Source of the DNA: Paenibacillus bovis
Lineage (GTDB): Bacteria; Bacillota; Bacilli; Paenibacillales; Paenibacillaceae
Direction of reading: 5' to 3'
Assembly: GCF_001421015.2 (NCBI RefSeq)
Contig: NZ_CP013023.1
Location: 3,527,501 to 3,591,500 of the forward strand
Length of the DNA stretch: 64,000 nt
This document shows, piece after piece, positions 17,535 through 24,871 of this stretch (the stretch's first letter is position 1; each line of letters opens with the position of its first letter). Under the pieces are notes generated by a model that saw nothing but the letters and a program-made list of their open reading frames with translations, did not search any database and was not told the DNA's origin. The translations under genes were made by a program, and so were the position numbers.

Positions 17535-18155
17535 TTATAACCGTTTATCGATGATCTGTCTAGTTTGTTCACTATTCTGGTTTCTCTGCAGATCTTTGCG
17601 CAGCTGCCGCATCTGCTGGAATTCGTGTGATAGAATACTCATGCTGATCGCATCATGATACTCGTAATCATAATACAGCACTTCCCGCTGCACGCCTTCC
17701 CTGCGAAATCCGAGCTTTTCATAAGATCGAATTGCCCGTTCGTTAAATGAAAATACCGACAACTCCACCCGATGCAGGTTAATATTGCCAAAAGCGTAAT
17801 CCAGCACGATTTCCATCGCTTCCGTACCGTATCCCTGACCGCAATTGGCTGATTCGAAGATCGCTATCCGGATATGTGCATTGCGATTGATACGATCAAT
17901 ATCCATCAGCGAGATTTCACCAATCGGCTGTTCTTCGGGCTTGAGTATAATCAGCAGATCGATCCGGCTGGAATCAGCGGCGCTTTCTTCGATAAACCGG
18001 GCTACGCCTTCACGTGTAAACAATCCGTGGGTTCCGGTCAAGCGGCGCATCTCTTCATTCAGCAATTTGGGATAATACATATCCAGATCGTCTGCTGTAA
18101 ATGCGCGCAGATACAGACGTTCACTTTCAAGCACACGCTTATTCGTATGATTCAC
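17535..18155 (-). CDS. GNAT acetyltransferase, RimJ/RimL-like
   Basis: A 206-residue N-acetyltransferase using acetyl-CoA. The GNAT core is seen as ERLYLRAFTADDL at the start, the acetyl-CoA loop in ANCGQGYGTEAM and the C-terminal NERAIRSYEKLGFRREG motif. After residue 175 there is a Gln/Arg-rich tail that is not part of the domain. The start is GTG (18155) with AAAGGGG 9 nt upstream. The substrate is unknown; relatives act on ribosomal proteins or polyamines. Confidence 0.88.
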   Translation of the reverse strand: MNHTNKRVLESERLYLRAFTADDLDMYYPKLLNEEMRRLTGTHGLFTREGVARFIEESAADSSRIDLLIILKPEEQPIGEISLMDIDRINRNAHIRIAIFESANCGQGYGTEAMEIVLDYAFGNINLHRVELSVFSFNERAIRSYEKLGFRREGVQREVLYYDYEYHDAISMSILSHEFQQMRQLRKDLQRNQNSEQTRQIIDKRL

Positions 18156-18352
18156 TTCTTTCAGCCCCTTTGTATGTATTTCGATGATTTTGCTCCCTGG
18201 TAATGCTTGCTTTTACAGACTATTAGATAGGCTACAATTTCCTTTTATATGGATAAATAAAAAAGAATTTCGTCCGCCGGTTTAGTATATCATATCGATC
18301 TGAACCGGCTCCATCCAGGCCCACCTGTACAGCAGCGCCGGAGCGATATACC

Positions 18353-18388
18353 AAAAAACTCTCTGCTATCTAAGCCAGAGAGTTTTTT
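18353..18388 (-). terminator. Terminator of the OhrR-like gene
   Basis: Perfect stem AAAAAACTCTCTG/CAGAGAGTTTTTT with 10-nt loop, 35 nt past the regulator stop. Confidence 0.88.
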
Positions 18389-18422
18389 CATTTCAGTAAC
18401 AATGGTAAACGATCCGTACCGA

Positions 18423-18857
18423 TCAGGCTTGAAGCTTGCTGATCAGCTGACGCAGCTGTTGATTGAGCGTCTGCAGTTCTTCACTCGATAATCCTGTTGC
18501 ATCCAATAGTGACTGGGGCAGACAGCGGGATTGCTCCTGCAGAGCCATTCCTTTTTCGGTAATCTTAATATTTACAACCCGTTCGTCTTCGGTAGAACGT
18601 TGACGGGTAATCAGTCCATTTTCTTCCATCCGTTTGAGCATGGAGGTCATGGTACCGGAATCGAGATAGATCTCTTTGCCGAGTTCCTTAATCGTACACT
18701 CCCGCTTTTCCCATAATACAACCAGCGTAATATATTGGGGGTAGGTTATTCCCATTTCTTCGAGCATCGGCCAGTACATTCTCGTAATGGCTCGTGAACC
18801 TGCATAAAGGGAGAAGCAGATATGCTGTTCCAGAGCTGTTACACTTGTTGATTCCAT
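18423..18857 (-). CDS. ohrR: MarR-family organic-peroxide sensor, OhrR-like
   Basis: A 144-residue winged-helix repressor very close in pattern to Bacillus OhrR. The peroxide-sensing Cys is in LEQHICFSLYAGSR near residue 14. Next come ITYPQYITLVVLWEK, the recognition region YLDSGTMTSMLKRMEE and the wing with EDERVVNI. Oxidation of this Cys should release the protein from DNA. The ATG at 18857 follows AGGTGA at 5 nt; a GTG nine bases upstream is possible but lacks a site. OhrR normally represses an adjacent ohrA peroxidase gene, and none is present here, so its target lies elsewhere or has been replaced. Confidence 0.88.
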   Translation of the reverse strand: MESTSVTALEQHICFSLYAGSRAITRMYWPMLEEMGITYPQYITLVVLWEKRECTIKELGKEIYLDSGTMTSMLKRMEENGLITRQRSTEDERVVNIKITEKGMALQEQSRCLPQSLLDATGLSSEELQTLNQQLRQLISKLQA

Positions 18858-18938
18858 TCTTCTCACCTAATTTCTTTGTGTTTGGTTCATCATAAGCAGC
18901 ACAGTGATTTACTATTATCGTACCGCCACTGTTATATA

Positions 18939-18958
18939 TTGTCAACAATTAATTTGCT
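18939..18958 (-). promoter_or_regulatory. Candidate OhrR operator
   Basis: TTGTCAACAA at 18939-18948 overlaps AACAATTAATTTGCT (18944-18958), which agrees with the Bacillus OhrR box TACAATTAAATTGTA at 11 of 15 positions. It lies about 80 bp upstream of the regulator, consistent with autoregulation. Confidence 0.4.
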
Positions 18959-19050
18959 TAAAACTTAAATTTTTGCAAATAATTTATTTTATCGGTTATA
19001 TTATATTTTTTATAAGTTCTTCATACTGCTCTCCGATATCCAAATCATAC

Positions 19051-19112
19051 AAAAAAGCCCCTGTACACGCTCTCAATCTCCAATAGGGATCAAAATAATG
19101 TACAAGGGCTTT
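19051..19112 (-). terminator. Terminator of the SDR-acetyltransferase operon
   Basis: Stem AAAGCCC-TGTAC with GTACA-GGGCTTT around a long loop, followed by TTTTTT on the minus strand. Confidence 0.75.
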
Positions 19113-19170
19113 GCTTATGATACGATTTATCCTATCCATTACTGCCGGGAAACGCGATATGATCCAGATA

Positions 19171-19944
19171 TCAAAATCCGAATACCGACATTCCGCCATC
19201 GACCATCAATGTCTGTCCGGTAATATATCCGGCTGCTTCGGAGGACAAGAACACAACCGGTCCAACCAATTCTTCCAGATTGCCGACCCGCTTCATTGGG
19301 GTGCGATCCAGAATTTCCTGCATATACTGCTCGTTCGCCAGCATCTGCTCTGTCAGCGGCGTCCGGAAATACCATGGTCCCACTGCATTTACCTGGATAC
19401 CATACTGTGCCCATTCCATAGAGAGGATTTTGGTCATCTGGATCAATCCTGCCTTGGTTACTCCATACGCAACGCCGGTACGCAGTGCGACCTGTCCGGC
19501 TACCGAAGCAATATTGATAATCCGTCCGCCGCCATTTTCCTTCATTCGTTCTGCTGCGAGCTGGGATGCAATCAGGGCAGAATGCAGATTGGTCTGTACG
19601 ATAGTATTCCATTCCGCATCAGTGACATCGAGCGCTTTGCTGCGTATATTCATGCCTGCGTTATTGACCAGAATATCTGGCGCACCAAAAGCCAGTTCGA
19701 ACCGCTCGAAAGCCTCTTTCATCTGCTGGCGATCTGTCACATCAGCCACCATGCAGATCGCCTGGCGGCTACTATGTTTCTCGATCAGCTGTCTGGTCAC
19801 ATCAAGATCAGAACCAGTACGCGAGATTAGTCCTACGTCTGCTCCAGCCTGGGCCAGACCGATAGCGAGCGCCTGCCCGATTCCTTTACCTGCTCCCGTG
19901 ACAATCGCCTTTTTGTTGGATAATGAAAATGATGGTAAATACAT
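19171..19944 (-). CDS. Short-chain dehydrogenase/reductase, gluconate 5-dehydrogenase or FabG-like
   Basis: A 257-residue classical SDR. It has the Rossmann motif TGAGKGIGQALA, the NNAG motif (ILVNNAGMNIRS), catalytic Ser in IINIASVAG, and Tyr-x3-Lys in AYGVTKAGL. The C-terminal YITGQTLMVDGG is typical. The long upstream frame is not used: the ATG at 19944 has AAAGGGAG upstream and gives a normal-length family member (MYLPSFSLSNKKAIVTG). The sequence type resembles gluconate 5-dehydrogenases. It is co-transcribed with the acetyltransferase 28 bp upstream. Confidence 0.88.
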   Translation of the reverse strand: MYLPSFSLSNKKAIVTGAGKGIGQALAIGLAQAGADVGLISRTGSDLDVTRQLIEKHSSRQAICMVADVTDRQQMKEAFERFELAFGAPDILVNNAGMNIRSKALDVTDAEWNTIVQTNLHSALIASQLAAERMKENGGGRIINIASVAGQVALRTGVAYGVTKAGLIQMTKILSMEWAQYGIQVNAVGPWYFRTPLTEQMLANEQYMQEILDRTPMKRVGNLEELVGPVVFLSSEAAGYITGQTLMVDGGMSVFGF

Positions 19945-19972
19945 CGTAACGACTCCCTTTCCTGCTGTCTGC

Positions 19973-20470
19973 TTAGTTCTGACAGAAGCTCGTAAAGTAT
20001 TGACTCGGCCCCCCATGCTCCGGATGAAGAATCTCCTCATAGTGATTGGCGGTATATTCCCCAATCACCCGTCTCCAGAAAGCCTGGGCGGCGGTATTGT
20101 TATGCACCTGGGTGACTTTCCATCGTCCAGGATAGCGATTGAACAATTCTTCCGCTGCCCAGCGACCTACACCTGCACGCCTGTATTTGTGCAGGATAAA
20201 AAACTCGGTCATATAGTAGTCGCTCTCACTGCTGTCGATATAACGGTCGACCAGTGCAAAACCTGCAATATAAGAGCCCGAATAGATTAGAAATGGAAAT
20301 TTGCGACCCGGACGACTCCAGAATTCATCCAGTCCCGGATACTCGGGGAAGCGCCCTTTATCGTTTAATTCAATATTCAGATAATATGTAAAATCGTAAA
20401 GATAGAGCTGCATCATTTCCCGGATCACCCGTTTTTTGCTTCTTGGTACCAATTCCAGCGCCAACGCCAT
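19973..20470 (-). CDS. GNAT acetyltransferase
   Basis: A 165-residue GNAT-fold protein. The N-terminal helices hold MMQLYLYDFTYY, the central strands are LIYSGSYIAGFALVDRY, and the acetyl-CoA loop is KYRRAGVGRWAAEEL. The C-terminal NNTAAQAFWRRVIGEY matches the usual splayed strand and helix. GGAGGG is 6 nt before the ATG. It is the first gene of a two-gene unit with the SDR. The substrate is unknown. Confidence 0.85.
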   Translation of the reverse strand: MALALELVPRSKKRVIREMMQLYLYDFTYYLNIELNDKGRFPEYPGLDEFWSRPGRKFPFLIYSGSYIAGFALVDRYIDSSESDYYMTEFFILHKYRRAGVGRWAAEELFNRYPGRWKVTQVHNNTAAQAFWRRVIGEYTANHYEEILHPEHGGPSQYFTSFCQN

Positions 20471-20556
20471 CCTGTTCCCTCCGTTGTCTCATCTAATCGT
20501 TGTCATTTATACATACTGTATCAGGAAAAAATGGTATATACTTTGATGCCTTCTTA

Positions 20557-20583
20557 TCACTATATAACGTTCCTCTATAGTGA
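20557..20583 (+). promoter_or_regulatory. Inverted repeat upstream of xerS
   Basis: Perfect 8-bp arms TCACTATA/TATAGTGA separated by 11 bp, about 60 bp before the xerS start. In size (27 bp) and position it could be an operator or a Xer-type recombination site; unlike known dif sites the outer rather than inner parts are symmetric. Confidence 0.35.
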
Positions 20584-20641
20584 CGCAAATCATATTCTGG
20601 TCATTTTATGATACAATCGGGGCATGAGGTGAGCTAACGAC

Positions 20642-21721
20642 ATGACCATACAAAAGATCCACGACCGCCGCAAGCTGGATGAGAAACTGCCATCCATGCC
20701 ATGGTATATTGAACAGTTTATCAATTACAAATTACCGGACTTGTCTCCGTCCACATTGCTGGAATACATACGGGATTACGAATCTTTTCTGGGCTGGATG
20801 ATGTCCGAAGGATTATCGGCTGCCAGCACTTATGCAGAAGTGCAGCTGATCGAACTGGAAACGCTGCGGATGGAAGACGTGACCAGCTATCGGCTGTATC
20901 TCACAACCCGTGCAGAAAGCGCCAATACACGTGTAACCGTGTCCCGCAAGCTGTCTTCGCTGCGCTCGCTGTTTCACTATTTGAGCCAGATCGCCGAAGA
21001 TGAAGATTTCTATCCCCTGCTGAAACGCAACATTATGGCCAAAATTGAAGTCAAACGGCTGCACAAGCCCAAGGATACCGCCGCCAAACTCAAAGGCAAA
21101 ATTCTCGAAGACGAGGAGCTGCTGGAATTTGTCGGCTATATTCTGGAAGGTCACCGCGAGACGATTGCAGGCAACAAGCAGGCGCTTTATTCCTATGAGC
21201 TGAATCGTGAGCGGGATGCCTGTATTGCCAGCCTGATCCTCAACTCCGGTCTCCGTGTATCCGAAGTGGTCAATCTGAATATGAATGATCTGGACCTGAA
21301 CCAGAAAATGCTGTATGTCTCCCGCAAAGGTAATAATGATGAGACGTTCAAGACACCGGTCTACTTCCGCGAGCAGGCCCGGGACGAACTGCAGACATAT
21401 TTACAGCTGCGTGAATCGCGTTATCGTACACCTCGTAATGAACAGGCGCTATTCGTCGCCAAGCCAAATGGCCAGGCATCGGGCAACCGGATGACCAAGC
21501 GAGCCATTCAGGCGATGATTATCAAATATGCCAAATACTTTGGCAAGCCTTACTTAACCGTACACAAGCTGCGGCATTCTTTTGCCACCGATTATTACTT
21601 GCAAAATGATATCTACAAAACCAAGGAGCAGCTCGGTCATGCGTCTACCGAGACGACCGAGATCTATGCCCATCTCACCGACAAGACCATGTCCGAAGCG
21701 ATTGAGAAGCGCAATGACTAA
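20642..21721 (+). CDS. xerS: Tyrosine recombinase XerS
   Basis: A 359-residue site-specific tyrosine recombinase of the XerS type, a single-recombinase chromosome-dimer resolution enzyme in streptococci, also annotated in Paenibacillus. An N-terminal SAM-like DNA-binding domain (about 20-150) precedes the catalytic domain. All catalytic residues are visible: Arg205 (NSGLRVSEV), the Lys of YVSRKGN, His308-x2-Arg311 (HKLRHSF), His333 (LGHAS) and nucleophile Tyr342 (TEIYAH). AGGTGAG precedes the ATG. It ends at a bidirectional terminator. No phage or integrative-element genes surround it, so it looks like a housekeeping recombinase. Confidence 0.93.
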   Translation: MTIQKIHDRRKLDEKLPSMPWYIEQFINYKLPDLSPSTLLEYIRDYESFLGWMMSEGLSAASTYAEVQLIELETLRMEDVTSYRLYLTTRAESANTRVTVSRKLSSLRSLFHYLSQIAEDEDFYPLLKRNIMAKIEVKRLHKPKDTAAKLKGKILEDEELLEFVGYILEGHRETIAGNKQALYSYELNRERDACIASLILNSGLRVSEVVNLNMNDLDLNQKMLYVSRKGNNDETFKTPVYFREQARDELQTYLQLRESRYRTPRNEQALFVAKPNGQASGNRMTKRAIQAMIIKYAKYFGKPYLTVHKLRHSFATDYYLQNDIYKTKEQLGHASTETTEIYAHLTDKTMSEAIEKRND

Positions 21722-21818
21722 CCATAAATAATATCGCTGATCCGTTATTGATTCCTCTGGCCTCACTCTTGCCTTGTATTCATTTATTTTGTATAGGTTA
21801 GCCATTATATTGGAATAA

Positions 21819-21850
21819 CAAAAAGCTGCCTTTTCGATAGGCAGCTTTTG
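21819..21850. terminator. Bidirectional terminator between xerS and the FMN reductase gene
   Basis: Stem CAAAAAGCTGCC/GGCAGCTTTTG, with A-run and T-run on opposite sides, between convergent genes. Confidence 0.88.
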
Positions 21851-21881
21851 TTTGGTTTTTCTTCATTATGACTAGTGTGAT

Positions 21882-22418
21882 TTAAGCGTTTTTCAGCTTT
21901 TCACCAAGTGTGACAAAAGAAGCAACTGCGGTACGAATACGCAGCTCTGTACCTTCATCCACGGGCTCGCCGTTTTCGTTAAACTCACGCAGTGATCCGC
22001 CGATCGAAATCCATTCCGGGCAGTTGATACCGTGCAGGTTGCGCACAATATTTTGCAGATGCAGCAAAGAGGCTGTTCCGATCAGACCGCCTGCCGAGTT
22101 GGCAGACAGTACTACTTTGTTATTAAAGTATTCACTGTTCAGGAAATCCAGCGCATTTTTCAGTACACCGGACAGCGAACCGTGATATTCAGGCGTTGCC
22201 AGTACCAGTGCATCCGCACTTTTGGCAGCAGCAGACAGCTTGAGTACTTCTTCATGACCATAAGCTTCCCCAGGTCCATAGAGCGGCAGCACATGCTCCT
22301 GCAGGTTGAACACTTCAGCTTCATGTCCCTGTTCGGTCAGCAGTCTGGCAATATAGTGGCACAGCTTGGTAGTGGATGCATCCGGACGTGTACTCCCGGC
22401 GATAAGTGTAACTTTCAT
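21882..22418 (-). CDS. NADPH-dependent FMN reductase
   Basis: A 178-residue flavodoxin-fold oxidoreductase (NADPH-dependent FMN reductase/azoreductase family). The FMN phosphate-loop is LIAGSTRPDASTT near the N-terminus, and ATPEYHGSLSGVLKNALDFL is the family signature. The ATG at 22418 has AGGAGG 10 nt upstream; the frame extends upstream without support. It may reduce flavins, quinones or azo compounds. It is not closely linked to its neighbours. Confidence 0.9.
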   Translation of the reverse strand: MKVTLIAGSTRPDASTTKLCHYIARLLTEQGHEAEVFNLQEHVLPLYGPGEAYGHEEVLKLSAAAKSADALVLATPEYHGSLSGVLKNALDFLNSEYFNNKVVLSANSAGGLIGTASLLHLQNIVRNLHGINCPEWISIGGSLREFNENGEPVDEGTELRIRTAVASFVTLGEKLKNA

Positions 22419-22479
22419 AAATAGATGTTCCTCCTGAATGGTAGATTGGCAGCAGCCTAATTTCATTCACACGATCTTG

Positions 22480-23103
22480 TCAGCGCTTGGCATATGACAT
22501 TATGTAAGCATTCAGTGCAATGAATAATTTCATAATACCATCTTTTCCGGCTGGAATAATAGGCGTTTCTTTTAAATTTAATGTTTCTGGAAGCGTCTGA
22601 ACAGCCGGCTCCCTACTATGATCTTGCTCGAATAACAAAGCGTTCAGCTCATTCGGCTGCAATCGGGTATAGATCCAGTGCAGTTCTGTCAAATGATCCA
22701 GCAGAGGAAGATCTGCCTCGCGAGCGATCAAGGCTGCTTTGGGATAAGGCTCCTGCTTGAATCCTTCAACCAGAATCAGATCGTAGCTATCCGCAGACTG
22801 TGCTGCCAGCTCTGCTATAATCTGCTGCAGCGTAGATGGCTGCTCACGGATAATAGCCGTTCGAGTAGGCGAAGTAATCGCTACGGCAGCTGCACCGGCT
22901 TCGGTATGGGCAAATGTGTCTGTACCGGGATGATCCATTTGAAATTGATGGGCATCATGCTTGATCACAGCTACCCGCTTACCGTCTGCAGCCCAGAGCC
23001 GGAGAAGTTCCGTAATAAGCGTTGTTTTGCCCGAATTTTTGTAGCCGACGATCTGGATCACCGGCGGCAGTACAGTAGATAGGCTCTGCGTAACTCCGTT
23101 CAT
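22480..23103 (-). CDS. mobB: Molybdopterin-guanine dinucleotide biosynthesis protein B
   Basis: A 207-residue P-loop GTP-binding protein that assists attachment of GMP to molybdopterin. The Walker A motif is GYKNSGKTTL near residue 22. VAVIKHDAH and DLILVEGFKQE are MobB signatures. The ATG shares one base with the moeA stop (TAATG), so translation is coupled and the longer upstream frame is not used. It should supply bis-MGD cofactor for enzymes such as the one at the left edge. Confidence 0.93.
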   Translation of the reverse strand: MNGVTQSLSTVLPPVIQIVGYKNSGKTTLITELLRLWAADGKRVAVIKHDAHQFQMDHPGTDTFAHTEAGAAAVAITSPTRTAIIREQPSTLQQIIAELAAQSADSYDLILVEGFKQEPYPKAALIAREADLPLLDHLTELHWIYTRLQPNELNALLFEQDHSREPAVQTLPETLNLKETPIIPAGKDGIMKLFIALNAYIMSYAKR

Positions 23104-24404
23104 TATTGCACCGCCAGCTTCAGTATAGATACCGGTGTACCGGCAGGCATCGGTTCGGTGGTAGGCGGAATGACAATCAGGCAATCGCTATCCTTGATCG
23201 TGACCATTACATTGGATTCGTCCAGCAGCGCCGGATAAGCGATTACCTGGCCATTTTCTACCGATACATGACCACGCACATAACGGGTAAAGCTGTTGAT
23301 TTTACTGTAATCCCGTCCGAGCTGGGCTGTCCATTCCGGCAAATAATCATGTGTGCTGTTCATCATCTGACGGATCGTTGGACGTACAAGCAGCTCACAG
23401 CCGACAAAGCAGGCTCCCGGATTGCCGGATAATGCAAATAGCAGCTTGCCATCTTTGACTGCACCGGTAGTCACACTGCCCGGACGCATCGAGATTTTGT
23501 TGAACAGCATCTCTACTTCGCCGCTGCGTACCAGATCACCCATTACATCATAATCGCCGACAGATACACCGCCGCTGGATACGACCAGATCATATTTCGC
23601 CAATGCATTCATCATCATCGTACGCGCCAGCTCCAGATCATCTTCTACTGCTCCAAGCAGATGCGGTTCTCCGCCTGCCGCCCGGATCTGCTCTGCCAGC
23701 ATCAGCGAGTTGCTGTTGCGAATTTTGCCGGGTTCGATCGGCTCATCAACCGAGAGAAGTTCTGTTCCTGTAGAAAATACCGCTACCTGTGGACGACGGT
23801 ATACCGTAACTGTATGTACGCCAAATGTAGCCAACACAGATATTTCACCAGCTCCGATACATGCCCCCTGTTCCAGCAGCGTATCTCCTTCTTTGACTTC
23901 CAGACCAATCGGCGTAATATTGCGGCCTGCTTCGACCTGACGCTTTATGCCTACCCACGTACGCTCCTGCTCGACCCTGGTTTCTGTCATTTCCAGCATA
24001 ACCACTACATCCGCTCCATCCGGTACCATTGCTCCTGTCATGATACGCGATGCCTGACCCGACTGAATCGAGACAGACGGAGTATAGCCGCATGGAATAT
24101 TGTCGACTACTTCGAGCCAAATCATATGATCACTGGAAGCTTCCAGCAGATCGTCAGCGATGATCGCATAGCCGTCCATACCCGAGCGCCGAAAATGTGG
24201 ATAAGGATGCGGCGCTGTCACGGTCTGGGCGAGAAACCGGCCTCCTGCTTCCTCCAGCCGTACCTGTTCCGTCTCCGCTGGACGGACATAACCAGCGATG
24301 CGGCGCTGCGCTTCGGCTGGAGTAATCGGTCTGCGATGGAATTTGCCCCGATCTTGTTCTGCTGCTGATGCCGCTTGTGATTCTGGTTGATTGTGTGCTG
24401 TCAT
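23103..24404 (-). CDS. moeA: Molybdopterin molybdotransferase
   Basis: A 433-residue MoeA that inserts molybdate into adenylated molybdopterin. Motifs in order: RRSGMDGYAI, the GADVVVMLE segment, STGTELL, GKIRNSNSLML, the SSGGVSVGDYDV signature and LSGNPGACFV. The C-terminal domain IV covers about residues 345-433. The ATG is preceded by GGGAGG. It is coupled to mobB. Other cofactor genes (moaA-E, mobA) are not in the window. Confidence 0.95.
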   Translation of the reverse strand: MTAHNQPESQAASAAEQDRGKFHRRPITPAEAQRRIAGYVRPAETEQVRLEEAGGRFLAQTVTAPHPYPHFRRSGMDGYAIIADDLLEASSDHMIWLEVVDNIPCGYTPSVSIQSGQASRIMTGAMVPDGADVVVMLEMTETRVEQERTWVGIKRQVEAGRNITPIGLEVKEGDTLLEQGACIGAGEISVLATFGVHTVTVYRRPQVAVFSTGTELLSVDEPIEPGKIRNSNSLMLAEQIRAAGGEPHLLGAVEDDLELARTMMMNALAKYDLVVSSGGVSVGDYDVMGDLVRSGEVEMLFNKISMRPGSVTTGAVKDGKLLFALSGNPGACFVGCELLVRPTIRQMMNSTHDYLPEWTAQLGRDYSKINSFTRYVRGHVSVENGQVIAYPALLDESNVMVTIKDSDCLIVIPPTTEPMPAGTPVSILKLAVQ

Positions 24405-24871
24405 AATTGTGATTCCTCCCTGTTTCTGTAGCCGTCTGCCAGATAGCCTGGTCCGTTACTTTCCTTACAGTTATAGCTCAAGCCTACCTTTCATGCAAGT
24501 ATTGTACAGTGATATGGATTATGATCCCATGCCAATCTTGATATACAGTATCTTGGTGGAAAGTAACAGGAACGAGTATTGGATAAGTGTTTGGCGGAAT
24601 AAATGGTATAAGAGGATTAATGAGTGAACCTTCATTTCTACGAAAAGCGAAGTAGAGGATTGGCAGTTAATTGAGGAAGGGAACATGTATGAAGGATACG
24701 AGCGAATCCGGTGTTCCTATTATGAATTTTTCATATGTTTAAATAATAAAAATAGAGGGGTTTAATATTTATTTGCATAAAAAAGAGATGCCAGCCCAGT
24801 GGCTGACACCTTTTCAAGAAAATCGTTTTTTTGTTAGCATACTGTCCGTCTGGATAGCCTGCTTTTTACTT
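24405..24871. other. Intergenic region, 467 bp
   Basis: Holds the upstream region of moeA and the mannosidase terminator (24779-24810). The middle part, 24600-24780, has lower GC. It contains only a 26-codon frame with a plausible ribosome site, too short to call. Confidence 0.5.
24779..24810 (-). terminator. Terminator of the beta-mannosidase gene
   Basis: Imperfect stem GATGCCAGCC/GGCTGACACC followed on the minus strand by TCTTTTTT. Confidence 0.65.

Larger units (their letters stand above)
18858..19170. other. Intergenic region, 313 bp
   Basis: AT-rich. Near the regulator it holds operator-like palindromes (18939-18958). A further inverted pair ATTTGC/GCAAAT lies to their right at about 18951-18980. 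The terminator of the SDR gene is at 19051-19112. Confidence 0.6.

Noticed and set aside
20642..21721. Integrase of a mobile element
   Set aside because: The sequence is of the housekeeping XerS type and there are no phage, transposition or conjugation genes or flanking tRNA.
23661..24368. 235-codon plus-strand frame over moeA
   Set aside because: Shadow of moeA, whose own frame carries all family motifs; the product has the unusual Cys/Arg/His-rich composition of an antisense frame.
24685..24765. 26-codon gene starting MYEGYERI
   Set aside because: A GAGGAAGGG site precedes it, but the length and composition give no support and no family was recognised.
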